From Pseudovirgaria hyperparasitica (lineage: Eukaryota; Ascomycota; Dothideomycetes; Acrospermales; Acrospermaceae), in NCBI RefSeq assembly GCF_010093815.1, contig NW_022985551.1:1103311-1167310 (forward strand): 64,000 bases of DNA, read 5' to 3'. The first letter of the stretch is position 1; each line of letters begins with the position of its first letter. Both the position numbers and the translations under genes were made by a program. The notes beneath the pieces were generated by a model. The model did not search any database. It saw nothing but the letters and a program-made list of their open reading frames with translations, and was not told where the DNA came from. Shown here piece after piece: positions 1 to 11,258 of the stretch.

Positions 1-430
1 AATAAGTCTTATATAGTTTACCTTATTAAACGCTCCGGCTATATTAAGGGAGAGGAGCGATACTACCCGTCCCTACTTCTATACGGCCTAGACGACTTCG
101 ATAATATATTAGATAGCTATTATTAGGGAGCTACCTATCTTTACCTTCTAGTTCGGAGGGAGGAGATTATGTTCCTATGCCGCGGTGCTTATCTTCTTCG
201 CTATCATAGCCTCTAGTATCTTGCCTAGGCAGGAGAGAAGGGCGATTGGTCTCCATCCCTTTAGGGAGTTAGGGCTCTTTCCTGGTTTCGGGAGCATGAT
301 GGTATAGGCGACTCGGAAGCACTGGGGGTGGTACCCCTGCGTGACGCATACTTGGATATATATATAAATATTCCCCTACTACGCCCTTCGCGATCTTAAT
401 CCCGGGGGTATTTCTATTTACTTAATATTC
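1..430 (-). mobile_element. RIP-mutated LINE (Tad-like) reverse transcriptase fragment
   Basis: Read on the minus strand, about 370 down to 1 gives a degenerate non-LTR reverse transcriptase. It contains GYHPQCFRVA, then LPKPGKSPNSLKGWRPIA, then LLSCLGKILEAMIAKKI, then a region ending LLSLNIAGAFNKVNY. These match the N-terminal RT blocks and palm motif A (LDxxGAFD) of Tad/I-type fungal LINEs. At least six in-frame TAG/TAA codons fall where Gln would be expected, which fits CpA-to-TpA change. Both Asp of the LDxxxAFD block read Asn (GAT to AAT, that is TpG-to-TpA). This is the RIP pattern. Upstream sequence to about 430 is AT-rich and may belong to the same element, but its frame is lost. The 3' part lies outside the window. 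The element cannot be active. Confidence 0.8.
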
Positions 431-1367
431 AACCCGCCTGATAATTTACCCCCCTAACTGGCACGGTATATATATATCTAGATCGGGTATATGAGTACGT
501 GGACGGGATATGAAGCCAGTCAGGAAAACAGCATCTTTCGCGCGCGCGGGTGGTTGAAATGGAAGGTCTTGTTTTCATCACTGCGGGGGGGGGGGGTTGT
601 TCATCTGTCTATCTGTACTTGACGTATTCACTAGGTTACACAAACACACATGCAGAAACAAGACAAAACGCCCTATAGCGCCCTGAAACAATTACAAAGT
701 CCCATCTCTACGCTCTCAGCCGTCATCCAACCTTAACCCATGATGATGATGCCATCTCTCTCTCTCTCACTCACTCACTCTCTCTCTCTCTCTCTCTCAC
801 ACTCACTCTCTCTCTCTCTCTTCCCCTCTCTCTCTCTCTTCCCCTCTCTCACCCTCTCGGAGATGCAGATGGGAAACTCGATGATGATATGCAAGAAGGA
901 AGTGAGGAAGAAGCCAAAAAAAAAAAACGCACTTCGCAAGACTTGTTTACCAAGCAGAAACCTTTCCCGCTTGTAGAACAGAAAATTTTTCCATAATTTT
1001 AAGGTCTCGTGTCCATGGTCTGCGCGATTTTGCATTGGTGACTGGGTGGGGAGTGCTGGTATTATGGACTTTCAGGGGAAGGAGAGGAGAGAAGTACAAA
1101 TGGTTTGGGTAACGGGACTAACGTAGCAATTTTGCACAGGAGCGAGTTTTTGATTTATTTGCTGCGGGACTGAGTATGTCACTTTTTTTTTGGGTGGAAA
1201 GGGGATGTTGTTGGTGAATGTCAGGAATCTGGAGAGAAATGATGTGAATGCTTTTGGTAGATGGGTCTACGGCAGCTGGGTCTACGGCAGATGGGAGTTA
1301 TGTACATATGTTATAAGACTCCTTCGCTTCTTATATGGGAAGCGAATGATACAAAAGCCTCCTCATC
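431..1367. other. Intergenic, low-complexity rich
   Basis: No credible gene is seen. The stretch holds a run of 13 G near 585-597, the CT-rich microsatellite listed separately, and short A/T runs. Open frames across the CT tract (Ser/Leu or Arg/Glu repeats) are artefacts of the repeat. Confidence 0.6.
755..860. repeat. (CT)n-rich microsatellite
   Basis: About 105 bp of CT dinucleotides interrupted by CACT and CCCC steps. It is a simple repeat and is probably length-polymorphic. It lies in intergenic sequence on the 3' side of the NADAR gene. Confidence 0.9.
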
Positions 1368-2089
1368 TCACGCCGTAGACACGGTCTCCTCCACAGCACT
1401 CACTTCTTCCCCTGATACCCCGGTGGGTAAGGGGTCCTTGTCCTTCGCCTCCATCTCCTCCTTCTCGCCCTCCTCCCTAAGTCTCCTCCGCACTTCCATC
1501 AGCGCCTTGCCCAACAGGTTCTCGCCCCACGCTGACCGATTCTGATCTGCGTGCTCAGCCTTGAAACCGATCCCCCATACGCGATCGAACGGACTGGCCT
1601 CCACGAGCTCGCGGTCGCCCGTCTCCAAAAGTCGTCTGCGAAGCTCGGGCCTTTCCTTGCCGCTCGTGAATTTGAGCATGTTTCCTTGAACGACGATATC
1701 AAAGCGCTCTAGACAATATCAGAAAAAATCGTCTTTCAATTTGTGTAGGCACAAAGGCACATGCCCCTTTCCCAAACATCCTGATCCCACGGCTGAACTT
1801 TCTGCCCTAGACCCTTGTGTTTGCGCGGCCGTTTCTCTTTCATGATTTGTTCTAGAATGGCCTTGGAAATAGTATCATGTTAGGTCTATTCCAGGGCAGT
1901 TATGTATACTTGTCCCATATGTACCTTGTCGTCAAAAAGTCGCGCTTTGCCTGCCATCATCCACATCTCGGCAGAGACGTATGTGTCGCACTTGTGCACG
2001 AACATCGACATGTACCATTGTGAGAGATAGCCGCCATCGGGCTCAGTCTCGCGCCAGAAGTACAGTGGTGTGGAGGAGTCTGAGGACAT
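1368..2089 (-). CDS. NADAR-domain protein (YbiA-like N-glycosidase family)
   Basis: Three exons: 2089-1925, 1861-1765 and 1708-1368, giving 200 aa. The product fits the NADAR/YbiA family, whose members hydrolyse N-glycosidic bonds in riboflavin intermediates or remove ADP-ribose from nucleobases. Visible motifs are LYFWRE near the N terminus, SAEMWMMAGKARLFDD (about residues 39-54), the WDQDVWERERFDIVVQGN stretch, KFTSG, LLETGDRELVEASPFDRVWG and GENLLGKALMEVR. Start ATG 2089 leads straight into the domain. Intron 1 (63 bp) is GT-AG. Intron 2 (1764-1709, 56 bp) joins in frame only if the donor is GC, because nearby GT donors create a stop or break the frame. The last ~17 residues are low-complexity and acidic. 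The biological substrate cannot be told from sequence. Confidence 0.85.
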
Positions 2090-3053
2090 GGATGCTTCTT
2101 TTCTGACTGTTTGACGGCGCGCCTCGGAGAATAATGGTACAGTGTTCTGTGTGTAAAGTATTTTATAGTGTTGAAGTCGGGCGAAAACGTTGGTACGTGT
2201 CCGAGAAAAAGGGTTTGCCCTTTCCAAAATAATTCGAGAAATGATTTTATAGGAAGGATGCCCCAAATTAAACAATGAATGACCAATGCGAGTAGATATA
2301 TATGCCCCGGCAGCCGCAGTCAAGAAGTGTGCCTTGGACTCAGAACAGTAAGACTTAGCGGGCGAGTGTCGGCTACCCTAAGCTGAGGCGCAGTCTGAGT
2401 CATATACTTGAGAGGGGCACATTCCCCCAACCAATAAGCCAGACTTTCAGTTCGACTGATGCTTCTCTAGATCTTGAGTCACTCATCGCGAGAATTGCGA
2501 TGTCTTGAGTAGGCATCTCGGTAATTCGGTGTTGGGCGTGGGTGTGAGTGTGGGTGTTGGTAACTATGGTAGGCCGGACACTTGTTCGGGCCTTGACTTA
2601 TTCCAAGAGAGTGTGGATGGGTAGAGAGTGTTAGCATTCTGAAGCGCGAAAGCTACATCATCATTGCTCGTGTGTTGCATCGTTTTGTCCCAATGCACTA
2701 GGGTCCGTCCTCGAGGACTTGAGCGTACCGGCATAGTACCTGCATAACAGGTTCTTTTTCAACTCAAACTCGACAGATCGATTTTGTTTTTCCATCATCA
2801 GTGTCTCTAGGCTTGCATCGTGACGTTTCGCTTCCTTTGTTTCAGCCGCGTGCTGGACCCTGTCCCAGAGAGCATATATATCCTCAATGGAATGTATGCT
2901 ATGATCATAGGGAGCATACAGTGAGTGTATCGCTCTATGAGTGTCTTTTGCGAATATCATCGCACATCACTCTCGAACGTCTGCGATCGAGTCTTCACCA
3001 GTCTCGTACGCGCTGACAGCCGCACATCTATACAGCCGTACCTCGAGTCGCTA
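2090..3053. other. Intergenic between NADAR gene and zinc-cluster gene
   Basis: This holds the upstream region of the NADAR gene and the 3' flank of the zinc-cluster regulator. A 99-aa minus-strand open frame with an ATG at 2960 and stop at 2661 has a charged, helical-looking composition, but I recognise no family. It is listed separately at low confidence. Confidence 0.5.
2661..2960 (-). CDS. Small hypothetical ORF, doubtful
   Basis: A 99-codon ATG-initiated frame about 90 bp downstream of the zinc-cluster gene on the same strand. The predicted peptide is rich in Lys, Glu, Asp and Arg with no signal peptide or membrane segment. I recognise no domain. It could be 3' UTR of the upstream gene or a small independent gene. 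Nothing in the sequence decides. Confidence 0.2.
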   Translation of the reverse strand: MIFAKDTHRAIHSLYAPYDHSIHSIEDIYALWDRVQHAAETKEAKRHDASLETLMMEKQNRSVEFELKKNLLCRYYAGTLKSSRTDPSALGQNDATHEQ

Positions 3054-4530
3054 TCATGTCGATATCGGTATCCAGCCTAGCTGCTCAATCGGCCACTGCA
3101 CCCAAGCGCGATGCTCTTTATCAAGATTGCGATATATGACCTCGATGAGATGCATGCTCCAGCCCTTCATAAGCCACATCCACTCCAATAGCTTGAGTAC
3201 TGGACAATAAAAGGCAAAAACGGCCAGCGCCTCCGGGGTCTTATCACCAAGGAGTTCCAGAAATGCTTCCGAGAGCTCGAAGATCCACATGAAGACATCG
3301 CTAGTTTCGCTACTCTCGGAATCGGAACCCAGCGTCACAGCGTACGTCTTTTTTAGCTCATCAATGGCCTCCGCTAGAATTTGCTTGGTACGATCGCTCA
3401 CCATGGAATCGCTAATGAAACTTTCGAGTTCTAGGAGGGGTTGCTGGCTTTTCAACGGATCGGCTGTATCGCGGCGTAGTTTGCGCCTGTGTCCGATGCT
3501 GAACATGGGCGATAATAGACCCGACATGAGCACCTCCTCGTTCTGGTTAATGATGAAGCGAGTCCCGCGGAACAGAACAAGCCATTCCGAGATGCCGTTC
3601 TCGCTAATGAGAAGAAAGTCATCTGCGTTGCGGGGACGAGCACATGCAATTAGAGAAGTCAAGGCGCTGAAAGCGTACAGCTCGTTGCTATTCCCGGCTG
3701 TGACGTTACTGAGGTCCGACAGAAGCGGCATGACTTCCCGGAGAGCGAGATCGTGCTGTCGAGATGCTTCTTCAATGTAGTAGCTGGCCTGCTCGGTGCG
3801 GCAATGGGCAATGTGATAGGCAGAAAGAGCGAGAATTCCACGGAGGCAGTACACGGCGCCGAATGCAACCTGAGGAACCTGTTTTCGCCAGATGTTCTGG
3901 AGGACTGGGTTACGAGAGAGCGTGTATGCCGTAGCTGTAGAATAGTTGTGCAAAAGTTCCATCTCGAGAAGATTGAGATCTGGCGGTGCTGCAGTTGGCC
4001 CATGGTGATGCTCTCGATGAATTTGACCTGGCGTCCTGTCGGGAAGTGCACCCTGTGGTGAGGCATTCGTGTTGCTTCCAGACGGCGTGGTGACTTGTGG
4101 TGACGATGCTGAAGCTACTTTGTACATACAATCAATGCCATGCTTTGTACAGTTGTTACATATTGGTTTCGATTCGTCACACTACCCGAGGCTGGTTAGC
4201 AGCTGGAATGTTCGGAAGGCATGTGCTCCGGATCCCGAACGGCTGAATGGGCATTGGGGATACAATCATCAGAGGCCAGAGAACTCTCTTCTTGTCTAAG
4301 AGAGCAGAGGTATATGTATATAAATGCCTTGCGCATTCGGTCGCGATATAGATTTGAGCAAGGAGAGTTGAAGAGCTGGCGCGCTGACTCAGGAGACAGG
4401 GTATAGGGTGTAGGGTGTAGGTATCTGCACGCACCTTTACTTTGCGCGTCTTACACTGAAGACAGCCTGTCTTGCTCTTCCGATGGCTACGACGAGCCTT
4501 TTTCATCGCGTCGCGCAGCTGGTGTTCCAT
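3054..4530 (-). CDS. Zn2Cys6 transcription factor, UPC2/sterol-uptake-control type
   Basis: Two exons, 4530-4435 and 4181-3054, giving 407 aa. The zinc cluster lies at the N terminus and is split by the intron. Exon 1 ends after CLQCKTRKVK and exon 2 begins CDESKPICNNC. Together they give the full C-x2-C-x6-C-x6-C-x2-C-x6-C pattern, preceded by a basic HRKSKTG stretch. The rest is a helical regulatory region (for example LLHNYSTATAYTL, then AFSALTSLIACARPRN) typical of short UPC2/Ecm22-like fungal regulators that lack the standard fungal_trans domain. The C terminus (WPIEQLGWIP) also fits that group. The 253-bp intron is unusually long for this window and carries a few telomere-like CACCCTA units. 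Target genes are unknown; sterol control is only a family-level guess. Confidence 0.85.
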
Positions 4531-5462
4531 CGTCCTAGCAGTCTGCCGCAGTAAATCGCATACACTGCTGATGTGGGGTTGTTGGGAGAGAGAGTGAAAA
4601 CAAGCAAGCAGCAAGACAAGGCCAGTCTCTAGGACCTGGGTGAGGACGGCAAAGAAAGTTTAAACGCGGCTAGGCAGGTCACGTGTCAGGTCTGGGAACG
4701 ACTGTCTCATTGATCCAAAGCCGGGGTTCCTTCGGCGGGTTCCGTACAGCTGGAGGCTCCGACAGCTTGGAGATTGCCCAGGAGCTTGCTTGGATGGTGG
4801 AGGCTTGGAAGCTTAATTATGATCCGGTACAAGATACACGTTCTGGCAGAGGCGGTATGGGATGGACAATGATGGGTGTTATTACAGAGACAGCCTGCGC
4901 AGATGATGGGGACATCTGAATCCATGATCATAACTTAGGTACCTGCACAGTCACCCATCCATGTCCCTTATTGCCGTATTATGTACTGCTTACTGTATCC
5001 ACAGAGTACTATATGCACAGCTAAGCTCCACCCGTTCTCGACGCCATCACGCTTCTGGTGTGCATGCCAAGACACCGGACGCGTCTCAACCTCGGGACAT
5101 CGGAACACGGGCCTCAGGTTTCTCACGCACCACCGGCACCAGTCAACAAGCTTGGAAGTCCCGGACTTGTGTATTTATTAGCTGCACTTCAATCTCACCC
5201 ACTTACGTTCACTGCAAAGTGTCCTGTCGTCACAACTGCGCAATGCTGTCATGTGGCGTTGGATGCACTCGTCGTGCAGCGCACTGCAGCCGCCATGCCC
5301 TTGCTCTTGGATACTTGGATCTTCTTGATCAACACGATACGATGACATGCAGCTCATTTATATCACGTGATGTTTTCCAATCGCGACCGGAGTCAACACC
5401 CTGTCAGTCGTCGTGTCTGGTATGATGGTACGACTCGTGTGAGCCTGAAGCATGCATCGCCA
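4531..5462. other. Intergenic, no gene seen
   Basis: Short open frames on the plus strand (for example 4683-4919 and 4961-5425) lack any recognisable domain. The sequence upstream of 4530 presumably contains the promoter of the zinc-cluster gene. Confidence 0.5.
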
Positions 5463-6202
5463 TCACAGCATGTAGCAATATCGTCTCCTCACAGGCCTTG
5501 CCTCCTCCATCGCCTCGTCTTCGATCGCTGCCCTTCCTTTCAGCGCCGGTCTCTCTGTCCCACTACGCTGCCTGCTCTCGTTCTCCAACTGTTCCGGCTC
5601 CCAGTTTTGGCTCTGCAGCAGTCGGTGAAGGACAAGCACACAGCCAACAGTGAAGATTTCCAATGCAATGGTACGGTGTGTCATTCGGCATGGAACACAA
5701 CAATCATACCGACGACACCCAGTATCAGTCGGCACGCGATAATTTCGCCATAATTGTGAACCTGGGTCGTCAAAGCAGACACTAGTCTCCATGCTACGAC
5801 ACAAGATCCCACGTGTATGGACGGCCGACCAGCGTAATTGACGAGTGCGTTGGACGGTACCTGCATCGTAACGTACCCCACGAAAAGGATAGACAGGCGC
5901 ACTCGTGGCCCTTGGGGTTTAGATCATCCTGCAAGCCTTGCAGTCTGGCAGCAGCATCACCACCCATAAAGAGAAAAGTAAATCGCCAAGCAACATACTG
6001 GTCAATATAGGTCATCAGATACACCAGGATCACCCACGGCATGATTCTGAAGTCGATCATTCTTTTCGAACTTCTCAGTGACTAGCTCATCCTCTGACAA
6101 TTCTATCTGGTGCGGCGACTCATTGTAACCAATATGAGATTTGGGATCCGGCAATGCTCTCAGCGCGCAATATCGAAGATAAAATGCCATAACACTAGCC
6201 AT
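5463..6202 (-). pseudogene. Broken MFS transporter (allantoate permease/Dal5-like) with internal deletion
   Basis: Pieces of an anion:cation symporter-type MFS protein lie in order on the minus strand but in different frames. They are: a cytosolic N terminus ending EDELVTEKFEK (from ATG 6202), DFRIMPWVILVYLMTYIDQ (TM1), LQGLQDDLNPKG, RLSILFVGYVTMQVPSN (TM2), then HNYGEIIACRLILGVV (around TM4). What follows resembles only the last membrane segment and tail (ALEIFTVGCVLVLHRLLQ, then charged residues). About eight membrane segments are missing. Frame changes occur near 6057 and near 5910, and the exon around 5945-6000 has no clean acceptor. A normal family member is about 450-520 aa. Identifying the final piece as the MFS C terminus is inference; the N-terminal part is clear. 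Confidence 0.75.
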
Positions 6203-7342
6203 GATTCCCAGCGCTCAGCACACGTAGAATGAAGAGTCGCGAGATCAGTTGGAGGTCAGATCTTTTGATTACAGGATACGGTCACTAGCCTTACGTTGTG
6301 TACCGAACAACCCTTGCTCATCGATCTGTCTTTGAACATGCCAATGATTGCTGTGTCTCATTGACGGTAACCCACCTAAGGACAGCGTACACAACTTTCT
6401 TTGAGATGTGAATGGAAAGAATGCTAACCCTGCAGAATTCGGGGATGGATGCGAACGAGTTGCACCTCCCGTTCAGACACCCGCTAGGATGCCGTTGTTG
6501 CAGTTAGTAGGTGGAGTGTTACAGGGGCGTACATACCCTTTCAGAACCCGTGGTCTTCATTCCCTATTATGTATAGGTAACTTGTGGACGTTTTAGTGCT
6601 CTACAACGCTACAATAATTATGCACCTAGTGCATGTCGAGGCAGTCTCGCGAACTAGCACATCGATGTAGGCATAGTAAGGCAAACAGTCACTTGAGTGT
6701 CGTTGGCCTAGCTGCATATGGCGCATTATATGATAAGGTTTTCAGTTTTAAACACTCGAACTGCCACATAAATCACTTCGTAGAGCTCTTAATGGAATGT
6801 AAAGCGTAATGTGTAGGTTTTGGTGCATGGCACCTGTAGCTGAATAATTTGTACAAACATCTGAAAAGATTCACATGCTATCTTCGATATATCTCCACAA
6901 AAGAACCAATACAGATGCCGGACAAGGCACGATACGCAGAAAAGACAGCGATATATCCTAATAGGGAAGATATCAGCATGAACCGAAGTGCAGTAGTGGC
7001 AGAAAAAGCTTGTGAAGCCATCCGCCAACGCCGTGCAAACCAGAAGGTATAAGAAATCACACGGAGGGTGAACAAATCTATCTGAAGCGGCGCGTGTGCA
7101 GCAGACTTTTGGAAACTAATCAAGGTTTGTGTGAACAAGCCCAGGTATGAAATAAAGAATAAAGGAATTGCCCGAACAAAGTAGACTTTGTGCGTTCAAG
7201 GTTGCGGCTTGAACACACGTAACGTAACGGCCGTCATTTGGGTTGCCCCGTATTTTTCTCTACAGCAGGGCTAAATGCTGGATACGCATAAACGTCATAA
7301 CGTCGTCGCGGTGATTCCACAATCCGGTCTTCGAGATATGGT
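6203..7342. other. Intergenic; unresolved hydrophobic minus-strand frames
   Basis: Minus-strand frames at 6789-7028 and 6878-7138 are hydrophobic and contain membrane-like stretches (for example LRFMLISSLLGYIAVFSAY). They are short, overlapping and lack a recognisable family signature. They may be the remains of a membrane-protein gene or chance. Nothing else is supported. Confidence 0.4.
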
Positions 7343-9520
7343 CTATCGCATCTGTGCGAACGCGCCCATTCGTGAACCGCGTAGCGGTGCACGCTTGGAA
7401 ATGGCAGCACCTGGGCGATCAAGAAGAGGACTACTATCCAGTGTTGGTCGCGCCCGTGGATTCATAGAGCTTCTTCTTCTGCGAGCCGGTGTAATCGGAG
7501 TTTCCGCCGATTTGCCAGACCTGATCGGCTTAGCAGTCGAGGCTCGAAGGTCAGGGTCAGCGGGAAGCTGAGCAAGGTCGCGGGATCTGTGCTGGTTGTT
7601 GCGAAATGCGCCAATGGATCCGCCGAGATTACCAAGGTGATCCCAAATCTTTTCCTCTTGCCCTTTTTCAGCGACAGGTGTGTCCAAGGACGACTCATTG
7701 CGGCCCAGAGGTGCTGGAGTAGAGCTGAAGTGGGGAATGTCAGATTCGTCATCTGAGTCCCCTCCAAGATTGAAGAACTTATTCATGGTCCCCTCATCGT
7801 CGTCCTCATGGTTCAATCCAGCTTGTATGAGCATGTCTGTCTGCTCGTCGGAGAACTCGCCATTGGGTCCAGGCATGAAAGCACCAAGCGGACCAAAAGC
7901 ACCGTTGTTGAGGTTGGGGACGTCCTGTAGCGGATTCGGGATAAATATATCAGCGCCTATTTGAGACTCGCTGAAGTCACTCTCGTCTAATGGTGGTGGC
8001 AGCATGGAGGTTCGAGGACTGCTGTTTACCATGCTGCTTGAGCTACTTCCCGCCAGCATAAGAAAGCTAGCTTTGTTTGGCAATTGCGGTGCCTCGAACG
8101 CGAGACGTTGTCCCGTGGCATCGGCGTATGCGGCTACTTTACAAGGATCCACTTCAAACTTTCCAACTCTGGGACCTTTCCTTGCAGAATGAGAAGGCGT
8201 GCGACGGAATGGAGATGGACTCGCCACCTGGCTACCGGCAGCCGAAGTTGGTCGCGAGAGTATTGGATTTTGAGATAGAGTCATGCTTGGAGGTGGCATG
8301 ATCGGTTCTTCCTCATCGGTTGTATCTCCATCAGCTATGGTTTTCTATATTAGCAGTGTGAAAAATGGGTGTTGAGGTTGGTCCATACTTTCGTATCCAC
8401 TGGACCCAGCTTCAGAATCTTCCTCATCTGCTGGACTATACTGAAGATGGCTCAAAGATCGGTCATCTTCGTTAAAGTCCCAATAAGAATTGTCACTATC
8501 ACTAGCTGGATCATCCAGATACTTTTCTGGAATAGCTGATTGATCGACAAAAAGATCGGGGAAGACGCTATCGAAATCGTCTGTAGCAGATGAGGACGAG
8601 GAGGAATCATCGAAGTCTTCTACTTTTACCTCATCCAGGAATCGAACACGTTTGGCGGAGCTGTCAGAATACTTCCTGCGATCTGCAGCAGCAGAAATGG
8701 CAGCGTCAGCGAAGGACATATTTCCTCGCTCGATGAATTCCTGCATCAAGCTCTGGTTGAAAGCAGTATTGAAGACGTCGTCGTTGGCACTGTCAATACT
8801 AGAACGATGAAACAGATTTGTGTCCATCATTGCTTCTTCTTCGGCCAGCTCGATTTCTTTGTCGTTTTCGTCACTATCGCTGATGTCGTCGACACCATTG
8901 TAGTCGTCATCAGAAAGATTCGCCGCATCGTCGGAATCATCCATTATGGTGTCTGTCTCTTGATATGCGAGGAGGCCTTCGTGAGTGTGATTCAGTTTTT
9001 TCATGATCTTTCTCCTTGGGTATTCAGATGGCTCACTACCATCCTCTAATACAGAGCTGATGCTAACGTTGCTTTCCCTACGCTTTCTTTTTAAGGGACT
9101 CGACAATTCTGAATCAACCGATGACCCTGCCAGAGTTGTAGCACGGATACCCGGGCCTTTCCCTAGGCCCTTCCCTTTACCCCTACCAAATCCCTTGGAC
9201 ATACGCGATAAAGCATTAATTCTTAATTCTTCGTCTTCTAGCCCATTATGATCATCATCATTATCGTCGTCATCGGTGTCATCGGTGTCATCTTTAATGG
9301 TCGAACTATTGTCGTCATCGGTAGCTTCGTCGTTTTCAGCTGTGTCGTCACTCTCGGTGCTGCTGCTGCCGCTGCTGAGTAGCGCAGCAGGTAATGAGGC
9401 GCTCACGGAACGTGACTCTGCTACTCGTTGCGAGCTTCTTTGCGGGATGAGACCCTTTCTTTGCCTTCTTTTATGGCCGTTTTCGGCGCGGGCGAGCCGG
9501 TCGGGATGGACTGATACCAT
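7343..9520 (-). CDS. Acidic nuclear protein of the fungal 'AT DNA-binding' type
   Basis: Two exons, 9520-8389 and 8334-7343, joined by a 54-bp intron, giving 707 aa. The junction restores GYETDGDTTDEEE. The protein is largely disordered. It has a basic N terminus, an Asp/Glu-rich block (about residues 57-100), a GFGRGKGKGLGKGPG basic/glycine stretch resembling an AT-hook-like element, RKRRESNVSISSVL, RRKIMKK, a second acidic block, RVRFLDEVKVEDFDD, and a Ser/Arg-rich C terminus with TPARRRRSSM. Fungal homologues of this layout are usually named AT DNA-binding protein with no tested function. Nuclear location is inferred from the basic clusters. No enzyme domain is visible. Confidence 0.75.
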
Positions 9521-11258
9521 TGTGTATTACTCTCTTTGTAATCACCAATTCGGAGTATTTCAATGACAAGCCCTTCGGGCTATTTATTCGCTGCAGCAAA
9601 GCTAAAGCGACCCAGGATGGTATGATGTGAGTCGTATTGAGTGTTCTAGTGTGAAGGAGGGCGTGTTGGGGCGAGGGAAAGGGGAGAATTACACAACGAT
9701 GGCGTTGGGAACGAGATGAGAGCGAAGCTGAGCGTCGGTGGACGGTCGGAGGTGTACTGGGTCGTATTCTCTAAGACTCGAGCAGCGATTAGGATACTTC
9801 GAGTCAATTTCTCCGTCAAATGTTCAGGGCAAAAGTGAACGGTGAACAGTCTGCACTCGATAATGGAGAGTGCTATTCTTCGTGCATGCAGATTCGACAA
9901 TAAAGTCGGAACACTTTCGATTGAGATTGAACTGCTAGGCGTCGGCCTTTGGGCAATCTTGCGAAAGTTCGTCGAGATTTCAGTCAGCTGGCGAGGCACC
10001 GGAGGGACACTTTCGGATGCCCCTCCAGTGTTGATTTAGTGCCCAGCGATAGTCTGCATTGTTCACGACGAAGAAGAGTATGATATCTTTACTTTTTATA
10101 GTGAATTGTTCGAAAAATGACGGTGACTTCGTTGTCTGGAGGGTGTATGCAAAGAGGAGAAAGAGACGTAGTGGGCTGGTGAGTGACTACTTTTTCAAAA
10201 TCTAGTGCACGGACTCACGGGAGAGCGCGGCGCTGCTGATTAGATCGGTTCAGGCTAGAGCATCTCGAAATAACATGGCGGTGAACAGAATAACTATTTG
10301 CGCCCCGCTTCACTCGCATGCCCCATTTCCATTTACACCCAGACACAAAACACACGCATTCCACGGCGGCAAGAGGGTCGTCTAAAGCGCGCTGTAGCTA
10401 TGATGCTGTTCCAAGCATTTTGTCCAGCTGTCCGAGGTAGCCTTGGTCACAGAACAGCCCACAGTCGCTCAGATATCAGGCCGGGTTTGTCGGAATGTTC
10501 TCTATCAAAATGGTGGGACGTTAGCAGGGCCTAAGAAGAGACCACACTGCTTATTACATAAGAACGGTGTCCCTAGACGGCTATGCAGCTAGGTGGATGC
10601 GCAATGACTTTTTCACGCGCCGACGAGTCTATACAGTGACTCCACCTAGGCAGAAGTCGGTTGCTAGATATGAGTGCCACTATAGATCTAATTGGCTACT
10701 CTATCCTGACACACGGCCTTGCCAGTAACTGTAGCAGCATCCTTGTTATTTTTAGGGGGCCCAGGCTCCGTGAGAGTACTTTGAAAATGCCATTTGTGCC
10801 AGAAGCCCTCTGTACAGCTACCTAGGCTACTACAATGAAGCACTTTACTCTTGGGATGCTGCACTGCTTGTTTGCAGTTCCTGTCGTAAATCCTCAATGT
10901 GAAATGTGAGGGCGCACTTACCGCCATTTGTAGAAAGTAGAATCATATTGCGAACATACCACAACGTCGATCTATCCTCGTTTGCTTGCAGACTGCCCCA
11001 CCACAGCACTGAGCAGTAATGTGCGTAAGTAACCGACCGAGCAGCTCAAACTCGCCCTACTCTACTTGCATCTCTAGGCATTCAAGCAGTGCTGCTGGTA
11101 ATCGGCGGTGTGACGAGCGTTTATATTGACCATCTTATCGCTATCATAGGATATGGTCAGTCCCGGGTATGGGTGAGCTGGCGCAAAGGATCACGCCGCA
11201 GTGAATCAAGCACTTGCTACCAAAAGCACAGTGCAGCTGCAGGGATCGATATATGTAA
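9521..11258. other. Intergenic, 1.7 kb
   Basis: No gene is supported. A 117-codon minus-strand frame (9646-9999) lies upstream of the AT DNA-binding gene and has UTR-like Ser/Thr/Pro composition. An inverted 9-bp pair (CTAGGTGGA near 10590, TCCACCTAG near 10642) encloses about 45 bp. It is too weak to call an element. Confidence 0.5.

Noticed and set aside
740-1035. Open frames across the CT microsatellite (Ser/Leu- or Arg/Glu-repeat peptides)
   Set aside because: They are produced by the dinucleotide repeat itself and have no domain or conserved ends.
4395-4425. Telomere-like TAGGGTG units as an interstitial telomere
   Set aside because: Only about three imperfect units inside an intron; too short and degenerate to call a telomeric tract.
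9646-9999. 117-codon minus-strand frame upstream of the AT DNA-binding gene
   Set aside because: Ser/Thr/Pro-rich with no domain, directly upstream of another gene on the same strand; more likely 5' UTR or chance.
10588-10650. 9-bp inverted repeat as a transposon end or terminator
   Set aside because: The arms are short, no open frame lies between them, and no target duplication is seen.
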